A stretch of DNA of 9,810 bases from Anaerolineaceae bacterium (GCA_011682595.1 JAACEH010000075.1:1-9810), one strand, 5' to 3'; counted from the first letter of the stretch, positions 1 to 6,680 are shown. Numbers and translations: made by a program. Notes: generated from the sequence alone by a model not told the origin.

Positions 1-68
1 AAAAGTAGAAAAAAGTTTGGCCGCTTCGCCCAACCAAAGCAATCGCCGTGCCGAACACTATTGGTCTG

Positions 69-99
69 TTGACCAGATCTACTTGACTTTACCTACAAT
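69..99 (+). promoter_or_regulatory. Weak candidate sigma-70 promoter upstream of rnfE
   Basis: TTGACC at 69-74 resembles a -35 box and TACAAT at 94-99 resembles a -10 box (5 of 6 consensus positions). The 19-nt spacer is longer than ideal. It lies in the AT-richer stretch before rnfE, and its -35 overlaps the small inverted repeat at 62-75. This is inference from motif matching only. Confidence 0.2.
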
Positions 100-220
100 C
101 TTGACGTGCACCCCTGCGGCTTTCCGGGCGGCGGTTAAGCCTTGACTCAGCCCCGCTTCTGGATACCATACGATCTTTATTCGCGGGGAATGGCCCGCCG
201 CTCGAAGGCATGCGTTGTTT

Positions 221-226
221 CGGAGG
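221..226 (+). promoter_or_regulatory. Ribosome binding site fixing the rnfE start
   Basis: CGGAGG at 221-226 lies 6 nt before TTG at 233-235. This favours the TTG at 233 over an upstream in-frame TTG at 215, which would place the Shine-Dalgarno sequence inside the coding region. The resulting N-terminus (MLKFLIDKLL) also fits the length of RnfE proteins before the conserved NPVFV segment. Confidence 0.6.
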
Positions 227-232
227 CGTGCG

Positions 233-973
233 TTGCTGAAGTTCCTGATCGACAAACTGCTGAAGCCCTTGGTCGACAAGGCGGTCAAGAGCAACCCGGT
301 CTTTGTGCTGATGCTCGGCCTGTGCCCCACGTTGGCGGTCACCACCAGCGTCAAGAACGCCCTGGCCATGGCGGGCGCCGCCTCGACGGTGCTGCTGTGC
401 TCGAACCTCCTGATCAGCCTGATCAAGAACATCGTCCCCAAGGAAGTGCGGATCGCCTGCTATATCGTGGTCATCGCGGGCTTTGTGACCATGGTCGAGA
501 TTCTGATGAAGGCCCTGCTGCCGCCGGAAATCAACGCCAAGCTCGGCATCTTCATTCCGCTGATAGTCGTCAACTGCATCATCCTCGGCCGGGCCGAGGC
601 CTTTGCCAGCCGCAACGGCGTACTGTCTTCGATCGGCGACGCGATCGGCATCGGCCTGGGATTCGCCGGCGCCTTGACGCTGATCGGCCTGGTCCGCGAA
701 ACAATCGGCAACGGGACCCTCTGGGGCTATGCCCTCTGGTCGGGTTACGGCAAGGGTGCCGATGCCGTCATGGCCCCGGCCACCCTGGCCATCATGGCCC
801 CGGGAGCGTTTATCGCCATCGGGCTGCTGTTCGGACTGTTCAACTCGATCGGCAACCGCCGCAAGGCCGCCCGGCTGGCGGGTCTGGAGCCGGTGACTTT
901 TCAGACCTCGGCCGACCAGAAGGCCAGGCAAGAGACTGAGCCCGGACAGGAGCCCGGGGCTGCACAGGCCTAG
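233..973 (+). CDS. rnfE: Rnf complex integral membrane subunit RnfE
   Basis: RnfE is a membrane subunit of the Rnf complex, which couples electron transfer between ferredoxin and NAD+ to ion transport across the cytoplasmic membrane. The protein is about 246 residues from the TTG start. It shows the family signature NPVFVLMLGLCPTLAVTTS with Cys31, and a second conserved cysteine, Cys115, in IPLIVVNCIILGRAEAFAS. In related Rnf/Nqr structures such paired cysteines of the E and A subunits hold a membrane-embedded iron-sulfur cluster. Several hydrophobic segments run between residues 20 and 205. The last 40 residues form a hydrophilic, Glu/Gln/Ala-rich tail that looks like a cytoplasmic extension. 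Fourteen bases separate it from rnfA, whose Shine-Dalgarno overlaps the rnfE stop, so they are surely one operon. An RnfE rather than NqrD identity is supported by the ferredoxin-type rnfB two genes downstream. Confidence 0.93.
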   Translation: MLKFLIDKLLKPLVDKAVKSNPVFVLMLGLCPTLAVTTSVKNALAMAGAASTVLLCSNLLISLIKNIVPKEVRIACYIVVIAGFVTMVEILMKALLPPEINAKLGIFIPLIVVNCIILGRAEAFASRNGVLSSIGDAIGIGLGFAGALTLIGLVRETIGNGTLWGYALWSGYGKGADAVMAPATLAIMAPGAFIAIGLLFGLFNSIGNRRKAARLAGLEPVTFQTSADQKARQETEPGQEPGAAQA

Positions 974-987
974 GAGAACGAGAGCCG

Positions 988-1657
988 ATGGAAGAAATCG
1001 GTTACATAAAAATCGCCATCGGGACGATCCTGATCTCGAACATGGTCCTGGCCCGGTTCCTGGGCCTGTGTCCCTTCATCGGCGTGACGCGGCGCACCAG
1101 CGACGCGGTGGGCATGGGCTTTGCCGTCATGTTCGTCATGACCCTGGCCACCTTCGCGACCTCGCTGCTGTATAAGTATGTGCTGGTCAACCCGGGGCCC
1201 GAGGGGTTCAACCTGCTGGTCTGGCTGGGAATTGTCGACCAGGTGCCCAGCGGCGGCTACGTGCTGATCCTGAAGAACGTCAGTTACATCCTGGTCATTG
1301 CCGTGTTGGTGCAGTTCGTCGAGATGGTTCTCAAGAAGAGCGTGCCGGTGCTCTACAAGGCCCTCGGCATTTACCTGCCGCTGATTACGACCAACTGTGC
1401 TGGGCATCGCCCTGCTGACCACCAGCGACTGGAAGTACCAGGACGCCCCGCTGACGGTCGGCCAGGCGGTCTGGATGGGTTTCTGCGGCGGCGTCGGCTT
1501 CACGCTGGCCATGGTCCTCATGAGCGGCATACGCGAACGTCTGGCCATGGCCCGCGTGCCGAAGGCCCTGCGGAACGTGCCTATCGCCTTCATCGCCACG
1601 GGCCTGATGGCCCTGGCCTTTCTCGGTTTCGGCAAACTGTTTGGCATAGAGTTCTGA
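988..1657 (+). pseudogene. rnfA: Rnf complex subunit RnfA, interrupted by a frameshift
   Basis: RnfA pairs with RnfE in the membrane core of the Rnf complex. The first frame starts at ATG 988, preceded by AGGAGA at 972-977. It is unmistakable RnfA: LARFLGLCPFIGVT with Cys28, and LGIYLPLITTNC ending at Cys137 (codon 1396-1398). There the frame breaks. The family continues NCAVLGVALL, and this continuation (VLGIALLTTSDW) resumes in the next frame at 1397 and runs to TGA 1655-1657. Comparing the frames, about five bases are missing, and a GTGC/GTGC direct repeat would explain their loss. The unrepaired frame runs on to 1719 as nonsense. Repaired, the protein would be about 224 residues. It also carries about 21 extra residues between the second and third membrane segments (around residues 64-95) compared with E. 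coli RsxA. It could be a true mutation or an assembly error. Confidence 0.88.
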
Positions 1658-1676
1658 CCCGGCCCTGCGGCCGGGT
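1657..1676 (+). other. Strong GC hairpin at the end of rnfA
   Basis: ACCCGGCC at 1657-1664 and GGCCGGGT at 1669-1676 form a perfect 8-bp stem with a CTGC loop. It begins at the last base of the rnfA stop codon. No T-run follows, so it is not a typical intrinsic terminator. In the rnfA-rnfB gap it may slow polymerase, protect the mRNA 3' end or set subunit ratios. The structure is seen; the role is inferred. Confidence 0.5.
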
Positions 1677-1700
1677 GAGTTTCGGGAGTGACCCTCCGCA

Positions 1701-2552
1701 ATGGAATGGAGCTATGTGACATCCGCGATTGTTGTCCTCGGTTCGCTGGCCGTGCTGTTCGGCGTCGGCTTGGCCGTTGCCAGCGGCGTCTTCCGCGTCC
1801 ACGGCGATCCGCGGATAGAGCAGATCGAAGACCTCCTGCCCAGCGCCAATTGCGGCGCGTGCGGCTACGGCGGGTGCGCGGCCTACGCGACGGCGGTCGT
1901 CTCCGGAGAAGTCGGTCCCAGCGAGTGCGTACCCGGCGGCCTGAAGGTGGCCAGGCAAGTGGCCGACGTCATGGGCCTGACCGCCGAGGAAAAAGAAAAG
2001 CGCGTAGCCGTCGTCCACTGTCAGGGCGGCAACCGCGTCGCCGACCGTTTCGGCTACCAGGGCATAGCCGACTGCCGGGCGGCCATGCTCACCCAGGACG
2101 GCGCCAAGGGATGCCACTGGGGCTGCATGGGGATGGGCACCTGTGCACGGTCCTGCCCGTTCGACGCCATCGTCATGGGCGACGACGGCCTGCCGCACAT
2201 TATCGAGGACAGGTGCACCGCTTGCGGCACCTGTGTGGACGCCTGCCCGAAACAGATCATCAGCGTTCTGCCGGCCAAGAACATGGTCCACGTGCTGTGC
2301 AAGAGCCACGACAAAGGCGGCCAGGTCCGCAAGGTCTGCCAGGTGGGCTGCATCGGGTGCAAGAAATGCGAGAAGATCTGCCCCGTCGAGGGCAGTGCGG
2401 TCCAGGTGACCGATTTTCTGGCTCAGGTGGACCCGGCGACCTGCATTTCATGCGGAAAATGCGTCAAAGAGTGCCCGATGGCGACAATCGGCAATTTTCG
2501 CTTGTCACGCCGTCGCAAAAAGGGTAAAGTGTCGGGTCAACAAGCGGCATGA
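1701..2552 (+). CDS. rnfB: Rnf complex iron-sulfur subunit RnfB
   Basis: RnfB is the probable entry point for electrons from ferredoxin into the Rnf complex. The 283-residue protein has an N-terminal membrane anchor (about residues 5-30). A Fes-type four-cysteine site follows at Cys51, Cys54, Cys59 and Cys76. Then comes a degenerate cluster site (Cys138, Cys142, Cys148, Cys152) and three regular CxxCxxCxxxC ferredoxin motifs at Cys172-182, Cys217-227 and Cys248-258. This extended form resembles RnfB of anaerobes such as Acetobacterium more than the shorter E. coli RsxB. The chain ends in a basic tail (RLSRRRKKGK). The start is ATG 1701; a GGGAG at 1684-1688 is rather far upstream (12 nt). It lies 43 nt after the rnfA end, with a hairpin between. 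This gene appears intact, and its context confirms an Rnf rather than an Nqr complex. Confidence 0.95.
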   Translation: MEWSYVTSAIVVLGSLAVLFGVGLAVASGVFRVHGDPRIEQIEDLLPSANCGACGYGGCAAYATAVVSGEVGPSECVPGGLKVARQVADVMGLTAEEKEKRVAVVHCQGGNRVADRFGYQGIADCRAAMLTQDGAKGCHWGCMGMGTCARSCPFDAIVMGDDGLPHIIEDRCTACGTCVDACPKQIISVLPAKNMVHVLCKSHDKGGQVRKVCQVGCIGCKKCEKICPVEGSAVQVTDFLAQVDPATCISCGKCVKECPMATIGNFRLSRRRKKGKVSGQQAA

Positions 2553-2583
2553 TAAGGAGTTAGGGGCAAGAGGAGTCTACTCG

Positions 2584-3261
2584 ATGCGAAGTGTGAGCGT
2601 GGCGCTGGCGGTTATTCTCCTGGCTGGTGCCCTGGCCGTGGCGGCGATTGAGACCGAAGAAGTGTCGCTGGATTCGATCAAGGGCCAGATGTGGGACCTC
2701 GACTTCACGTTCCGCACGCCCCGGAGAATCGTCCTCACCGACAAGGACGGCCAGGCCCAGGCCTACTGGTATCTGCTCTATACCGTCACCAACAAGACCA
2801 AAAAGGCCCGCAACTTCGTGCCGCAGGCCATCATCTTCACCAATAACGGCAAAGTGGCCCGCGACATCCTCCAGAGCGAGGTCCAGAAACTGGTCAAGGC
2901 CCAGTACCGCCTGGGCGAACTTAAGAACAGCGTCGAAATGATGGGTCCGTCCGACACCAAGGATGCCTCCGGCAAACCCACGGCCGTCAAGCCGTCGCTG
3001 AAGGCCGGCCAAGAAGAGGCCCAGGACGGCATATTTATCTTTCGCGAGGTCGACCCGGAGATGGATAAGTTCACCGTCTTTGTGGCCGGCCTGAGCGGCA
3101 AGTTCGTCGTCCGCGAGATTCCCGCCGCCAAGGAAGGCGGCAAGCCCCACGAAGTGGTGCTTCGCAAGACCTTGCGGCTGGACTTCTCGATTCCGGGCGA
3201 CGACGTGAAGATTTCCGAAGATAAGGTCTACCTGCTCAAGCAGAAATGGATTTGGCGATAG
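2584..3261 (+). CDS. Secreted or periplasmic protein of unknown function
   Basis: I do not recognise this 225-residue protein as a named family. Its N-terminus is a good signal peptide: Arg2, a hydrophobic core at about residues 6-20, and an AVAA site near residues 18-21. No lipobox cysteine is present, and the mature chain has no cysteine at all, so it is probably exported but not a lipoprotein or metal-cluster protein. The mature part alternates short hydrophobic strands ([38 protein letters not shown]) with charged loops, suggesting a beta-sandwich. A Lys/Gly-rich linker lies around residues 122-145. GAGGAG at 2570-2575, 8 nt before ATG 2584, is an excellent ribosome binding site. It starts 31 nt after rnfB and precedes rpmA by 75 nt, so it may be cotranscribed with the Rnf genes. 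A role in that complex is possible but unsupported. Confidence 0.8.
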   Translation: MRSVSVALAVILLAGALAVAAIETEEVSLDSIKGQMWDLDFTFRTPRRIVLTDKDGQAQAYWYLLYTVTNKTKKARNFVPQAIIFTNNGKVARDILQSEVQKLVKAQYRLGELKNSVEMMGPSDTKDASGKPTAVKPSLKAGQEEAQDGIFIFREVDPEMDKFTVFVAGLSGKFVVREIPAAKEGGKPHEVVLRKTLRLDFSIPGDDVKISEDKVYLLKQKWIWR

Positions 3262-3336
3262 TCGCGTGGCTTGAAGGAAGTGGGCAAAAAGGTCGCGGGA
3301 TTTGCGGAACTTGAACTTGTACAGGAGTTGATTTCG

Positions 3337-3585
3337 ATGGCGCATAAGAAGGGACAAGGTTCCTCTCGGAACGGCCGTGACAGTAATCCCAAGTACCTGG
3401 GTGTCAAGGCCTACGGCGGGCAGCGGGTTACTACGGGGTCGATCATCGTGCGCCAGCGGGGCACGCGTTTCCGCCCGGGACTCAACGTCGGTCTGGGCCG
3501 CGACGATACGCTCTTCGCCCTGTGCGACGGGAAGGTGGAGTTTGCCTCTCGGCGTCGCGTCAACATCCTTCCGGAGAGCAATTAG
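3337..3585 (+). CDS. rpmA: 50S ribosomal protein bL27
   Basis: bL27 is a large-subunit ribosomal protein whose flexible N-terminus reaches toward the peptidyl-transferase centre. The 82-residue product is complete and close to the usual length. It begins [16 protein letters not shown] and contains [10 protein letters not shown] and [15 protein letters not shown], all typical of the family. The start is ATG 3337, preceded by AGGAG at 3323-3327 with 9 nt spacing. An in-frame TTG at 3271 would add 22 residues foreign to L27 and is rejected. There is no cleavable N-terminal extension of the kind found in some Firmicutes. In most bacteria rplU (bL21) lies directly upstream, but here the signal-peptide protein does. 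An intrinsic terminator follows, separating it from its usual partner obgE. Confidence 0.97.
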   Translation: MAHKKGQGSSRNGRDSNPKYLGVKAYGGQRVTTGSIIVRQRGTRFRPGLNVGLGRDDTLFALCDGKVEFASRRRVNILPESN

Positions 3586-3614
3586 TCTACTGGCCGGATG
3601 TCTGGAGTTTTTCC

Positions 3615-3660
3615 CAGGGTGGCCCCTTGAGACGCCACCCTGTTTCTTTTTCACTTTTCT
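3615..3660 (+). terminator. Rho-independent terminator after rpmA
   Basis: CAGGGTGGC at 3615-3623 and GCCACCCTG at 3634-3642 form a perfect 9-bp stem with a 10-nt loop. A T-rich tract (tttctttttcacttttct) follows at 3643-3660. The stem lies 29 nt past the rpmA stop and about 57 nt before obgE. It should end the rnf-rpmA transcript, at least in part. Confidence 0.88.
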
Positions 3661-3698
3661 CACGCGGCGCCCCTGGCCGCGGCACTTGACCTGCAGTT

Positions 3699-3712
3699 GG
3701 TCGGGATCGACC
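3699..3712 (+). other. Small hairpin just before the obgE start
   Basis: GGTCG at 3699-3703 and CGACC at 3708-3712 form a 5-bp stem with a GGAT loop, ending 4 nt before the obgE ATG. The only purine-rich stretch near the start, GGGA, lies in this hairpin. There is no good Shine-Dalgarno, so folding could influence obgE translation. The structure is seen; the role is inferred. Confidence 0.3.
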
Positions 3713-3716
3713 GTCC

Positions 3717-4718
3717 ATGTTTATCGACGAGGCTGACATCTACGTCAAAGCCGGTGACGGCGGCAACGGCTGCGTAAGTTTTCGCCGCGAAGCCTACGTG
3801 CCCCGCGGCGGCCCCGACGGCGGCGACGGCGGACGCGGGGGCAGCATCATCTTCGTCGCCGACCCGAGCGTCAATACGCTGCTGGATTTCCGGGGGCGGC
3901 ATAAGTGGATCGCCCGCAACGGCGCCCCCGGCGGCGGCAAGAAATGTTTCGGCAAGAGCGGGGCCGACCTGGTCGTCCGCGTGCCGCCGGGCACCCAGAT
4001 CACCGACTCCGACAAGGACGTGCGCATCAAGGACCTGGTCGAGCCGGACGAGCAGTTCGTGGCCGCCGCCGGCGGCAAGGGGGGGTTGGGCAACGTGCAT
4101 TTCGCCTCGCCGACCCGGCAGACCCCCGAGATCGCAACCGATGGCCAACCCGGCCAGCAGCGGCGCCTGCACCTGGAGTTGAAGCTGATTGCCGACGTCG
4201 GTCTGCTGGGGTTGCCCAACGCGGGCAAGAGCACCCTGCTGTCGTGTCTCAGCGCAGCCACGCCCAAAATAGCCGACTATCCGTTCACGACCACCAAGCC
4301 ATACCTGGGGATCGTCGAGGCCAGCCGCGGGCGGCGTTTCGTCATGGCCGACCTGCCCGGGCTGATCGAGGGGGCCCACAAGGGCGTGGGACTTGGCGAC
4401 CGCTTTCTGCGGCACGTCGAGCGAACGCGCGTCCTGTTGCACCTGGTCGAGCCGCTGCCGGCCGACGGCAGCGACCCGCTGGCTAACTACAGGAGCATTC
4501 GCCGCGAGATCGGCCGGTACTCGGAACACCTGGCCGGGCGGCCGGAAATTGTTGCTGTCAGCAAGATGGACCTGACCGGCGCTGAGGACGTCCGGCAACA
4601 TCTGGCCGCAGAGTTGGGCCGGGAGGTGATCGGCATCAGCGGCGTGACCCACCGCGGCCTGAAGCACCTGGTCGGTCGCCTGGTGGAGATGCTCGAACCG
4701 GAAGATCAATGGGGGTAG
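3717..4718 (+). CDS. obgE: Obg family GTPase (ribosome assembly)
   Basis: Obg/CgtA is a GTPase that binds the 50S subunit during late assembly and links ribosome maturation to growth. The 333-residue protein has the glycine-rich Obg fold at residues 1-158 (MFIDEADIYVKAGDGGNGCV and GGPDGGDGGRGG), then the G domain. G1 is GLPNAGKS at 165-172, the switch I region contains FTTTKPYLG at 190-198, and G3 is DLPGLIEGA at 212-220. G4 reads SKMD at 282-285 where NKxD is usual, and G5 reads ISGVT near 307. The chain stops right after the G domain without the extra C-terminal domain of some Obg proteins. The start at ATG 3717 fits the family N-terminus exactly, although no clear ribosome binding site precedes it. 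It lies downstream of a terminator, and no convincing promoter is visible, so its transcription is unclear. coaX starts 4 nt after its stop. Confidence 0.96.
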   Translation: MFIDEADIYVKAGDGGNGCVSFRREAYVPRGGPDGGDGGRGGSIIFVADPSVNTLLDFRGRHKWIARNGAPGGGKKCFGKSGADLVVRVPPGTQITDSDKDVRIKDLVEPDEQFVAAAGGKGGLGNVHFASPTRQTPEIATDGQPGQQRRLHLELKLIADVGLLGLPNAGKSTLLSCLSAATPKIADYPFTTTKPYLGIVEASRGRRFVMADLPGLIEGAHKGVGLGDRFLRHVERTRVLLHLVEPLPADGSDPLANYRSIRREIGRYSEHLAGRPEIVAVSKMDLTGAEDVRQHLAAELGREVIGISGVTHRGLKHLVGRLVEMLEPEDQWG

Positions 4719-4722
4719 ACCG

Positions 4723-5496
4723 ATGAGCGACAATACGTCCCCGAGTACGCTGTTTGCGTGCGACGTCGGCAACACGCGGGCCGGCATCGCCCTGGTCCGC
4801 CAGGGGCGGATACAGCAGACGGTCCGCGTTCCGCTGGCCGGGCTCAGCGGGCTGGCCACATGTTTCCGTCTCGATTCGTCTTCGCCGGCCCAGCGAACGG
4901 CCTGGCCGGTAATCGTCTCCAGCGTCAATCCCGAGGCCACCGAATCGCTCAGGAAAATGGTTAATCAGTTCGCCTGCGGCCCGTTCCTGGTGGCCCGGCA
5001 GGACTTTCCCGTGCCCATCGAAACCGCCGTCGACCAGGCCGAGGCGGTCGGCGTGGACCGGCTGCTTGCCGCCCTGGCGGCCCGGGAGTCGGTCCGGGAT
5101 GCCGCCATCGTCGTCGACGTCGGGACGGCCATGACTGTCGATGCCGTGGACGCCGAGGGACGGTTCCTGGGCGGCGCGATTCTCCCCGGTCCGACGCTCG
5201 GTGCCTGGGCCCTTCACCAGAAGACGGCCGCCCTGCCGAAAGTGGCCCTGGACGCCCCGATCGGCGCGGTGGGCGCCAACACCGAGGCGGCCCTTCGAAG
5301 CGGCCTCATACTCGGTGCCGCCGGAGCCATAGAGCGACTGGTCGCCGAGCAGCGCAACGTCCTGGGACCCGAGGCCCGGGTTCTGGCCACCGGCGGCGGG
5401 CTGTTCCACCTGGCCGGCGTGCTGACCTGCTTCGACGAAGTGCGGCCCGACCTGGTGCTCGAAGGACTGGTCGTGGCCTATCTGGCCCAGTCATGA
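4723..5496 (+). CDS. coaX: Type III pantothenate kinase
   Basis: CoaX phosphorylates pantothenate, the first step of coenzyme A synthesis, in the cytoplasm. It belongs to the ASKHA superfamily and is unrelated to CoaA. The 257-residue length is normal. Phosphate-binding motif 1 is DVGNT at residues 14-18. GVDR at 110-113 carries the catalytic aspartate Asp112. VVDVGTAMTVD at 130-140 is the second phosphate motif, followed by GGAILPG at 150-156. GANTEAALRSGLILG at about 184-198 and TGGG at 223-226 complete the family pattern. It begins 4 nt after obgE and its stop overlaps the next start as ATGA, which points to translational coupling in an obgE-coaX-mnmE-like unit. No key residue seems missing. 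A functional link to Obg is not implied by the arrangement. Confidence 0.93.
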   Translation: MSDNTSPSTLFACDVGNTRAGIALVRQGRIQQTVRVPLAGLSGLATCFRLDSSSPAQRTAWPVIVSSVNPEATESLRKMVNQFACGPFLVARQDFPVPIETAVDQAEAVGVDRLLAALAARESVRDAAIVVDVGTAMTVDAVDAEGRFLGGAILPGPTLGAWALHQKTAALPKVALDAPIGAVGANTEAALRSGLILGAAGAIERLVAEQRNVLGPEARVLATGGGLFHLAGVLTCFDEVRPDLVLEGLVVAYLAQS

Positions 5497-6680
5497 CCTG
5501 CCGCGGCGAAAGAAACATTTTCGCGGAGTTGACCCCGCCCGGCCGCGGCGGCATTTCCACACTGTCACTGTTCGGGCCCGAGGTCCATGTTCTGCTGCAG
5601 AAGGTTCTGCGGACCCGCCGGCCGCTCCCGGACCGGTCCGGGTGCCTGGTCTACGGACACATCGTTTCCGAGGCCGGGCAGACGCTCGACGAGGTGATTG
5701 TCCACCTGGCCGATTCGTCGGACCCGGCGGGCCGGGCGGGCCAGATCGAAGTCCACTGTCACGGTGGTCCGGTGGCGGTGAGGGCGGTGGCCGGTCGCCT
5801 GGAGTCCGCGGGCCTGGTGCAGCGGTCGTGGCCGGATTTTCTCCGCCAGAGGGCTGCCGGGACCGGGACGCCGAGGATCGAGGTCGAGTGCGAACTGCTG
5901 CTGGCCGGGGTGGCCACGCTGCGGGCCTCGCTGGTTGTCGCGGGGCAGCGAAACGGTCTGCTGGTCGGGGCCGTCGAGCAACTGCGGCCCCTGGTCGAAG
6001 GCGGCCGGCCCGACCGGGCGCTGGCTGCCGTTGACCATCTGCTGGCCCGCTACGAGCGGACGGGGCGTTTCATCGAGCAGCCGCCGAGGGTGGCCATTCT
6101 GGGACCGGCCAACTCGGGCAAGAGCAGCCTGATGAACCGCCTGGTGGGGGCCGAGCGGGCCATTGTCACGGAGATTCCCGGCACGACGCGCGACGTGGTT
6201 ACCGAGACGGCCGGCCTGGACGGACTGCCGGTGGTGCTGGCCGACACTGCCGGGCTGCGCGACAGCGAGGACTCCGTCGAGCGGCTCGGCGTTCAGAGGG
6301 CTCGGACCGAGGCCATCCGGGCCGACCTGCTGCTGGCGACGAGCGATCTTTCCCGGCCGCGCGACCTCAGCGCTGTGGCCGGGTTGGCCGAACCCGGTGG
6401 CGCGGCGGGGCCGGTGATCCGCGTGGGCACCAAGGCCGACCTGGCTTCCGCCACGGCGGCCGGCGAAGAGATCGATCTGGCTACCTCGGCCCTGACGGGG
6501 CAGGGCATCGATGAACTGGTCCGTTTGATTCTGTCGCGTTTGGGTTTCTGTTGGCCGCGGTCGGGCCAGGCGGTGCCGCTGGCCGATCGTCAGGCGTCGC
6601 TCTTGCGACAGGTTCGCCGGGCAACAGAGCAGGGCCGCCTCGCGGCGGCCCTGGAGTACATTGGCGACCTTCTTGGCTGA
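5493..6680 (+). CDS. Divergent MnmE/TrmE-like GTPase lacking the C-terminal Cys motif
   Basis: Canonical MnmE works with MnmG to modify the wobble uridine of certain tRNAs. This 395-residue protein has an MnmE-like N-terminal fold (TPPGRGGIS at 14-22, IEVHCHGGPV at 85-94). Its GTPase domain contains GPANSGKSS (204-212), TEIPGTTRD (226-234), DTAGLRD (251-257), TKAD (313-316) and TSALTG (331-336). Two things differ. The middle stretch that normally reads GEFTLRAFLNGKLDL is replaced by a poorly matching, shorter sequence at about 113-140. The chain also ends at GDLLG, with no CIGK-type C-terminus, whose cysteine is needed for tRNA modification. It is about 55 residues shorter than usual. No other frame supplies the missing tail. 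It may be a lineage-specific paralogue with another role, or a degenerate MnmE. It overlaps coaX by 4 nt. I give no symbol because orthology is uncertain. Confidence 0.85.
   Translation: MTCRGERNIFAELTPPGRGGISTLSLFGPEVHVLLQKVLRTRRPLPDRSGCLVYGHIVSEAGQTLDEVIVHLADSSDPAGRAGQIEVHCHGGPVAVRAVAGRLESAGLVQRSWPDFLRQRAAGTGTPRIEVECELLLAGVATLRASLVVAGQRNGLLVGAVEQLRPLVEGGRPDRALAAVDHLLARYERTGRFIEQPPRVAILGPANSGKSSLMNRLVGAERAIVTEIPGTTRDVVTETAGLDGLPVVLADTAGLRDSEDSVERLGVQRARTEAIRADLLLATSDLSRPRDLSAVAGLAEPGGAAGPVIRVGTKADLASATAAGEEIDLATSALTGQGIDELVRLILSRLGFCWPRSGQAVPLADRQASLLRQVRRATEQGRLAAALEYIGDLLG
6630..6653. other. 10-bp perfect hairpin in the 3' end of the MnmE-like gene
   Basis: CAGGGCCGCC at 6630-6639 and GGCGGCCCTG at 6644-6653 form a 10-bp GC-rich stem with a TCGC loop. 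It lies inside the coding region, encoding roughly QGRLAAALE, and ends 27 nt before the stop. It sits near the convergence point with rseP. No T-tract follows on either strand, so it is not a standard terminator. Confidence 0.45.

Larger units (their letters stand above)
1..232. other. Region upstream of rnfE without a recognisable gene
   Basis: The first half is visibly richer in A and T than the rest of the window. One plus-strand frame is open from the left edge to a TGA at 143-145 (47 codons, the same frame as rnfE), but its peptide matches no family I recognise and lacks the typical coding bias. In most Rnf operons the end of rnfG would sit here. I cannot find the RnfG C-terminal GATISS-type flavin-attachment motif in any plus-strand frame. 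A short perfect inverted repeat, TGGTC at 62-66 and GACCA at 71-75 with a 4-nt loop, is present. The region is either an intergenic leader or a decayed gene end. Confidence 0.5.

Noticed and set aside
89..931. Long minus-strand open frame opposite rnfE
   Set aside because: Its product is low-complexity and rich in Gln, Asp, Gly and Arg, with no family signature, while the plus strand is clear RnfE. It is a GC-driven shadow.
1388..1402. Programmed ribosomal frameshift in rnfA
   Set aside because: There is no slippery heptamer. A +1 or -2 shift would still omit one or two of the conserved residues after NC, so a deletion fits better.
3271..3336. N-terminal extension of bL27 from TTG 3271
   Set aside because: A good ribosome binding site precedes ATG 3337, and the protein from there is the standard L27 start.
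3686..3714. Promoter for obgE starting from TTGACC at 3686
   Set aside because: No -10-like sequence lies at 16-18 nt spacing, so there is not enough support to list it.
3660..4940. Long minus-strand open frame opposite obgE and the coaX start
   Set aside because: There are no recognisable motifs, and it covers two solid genes on the other strand.
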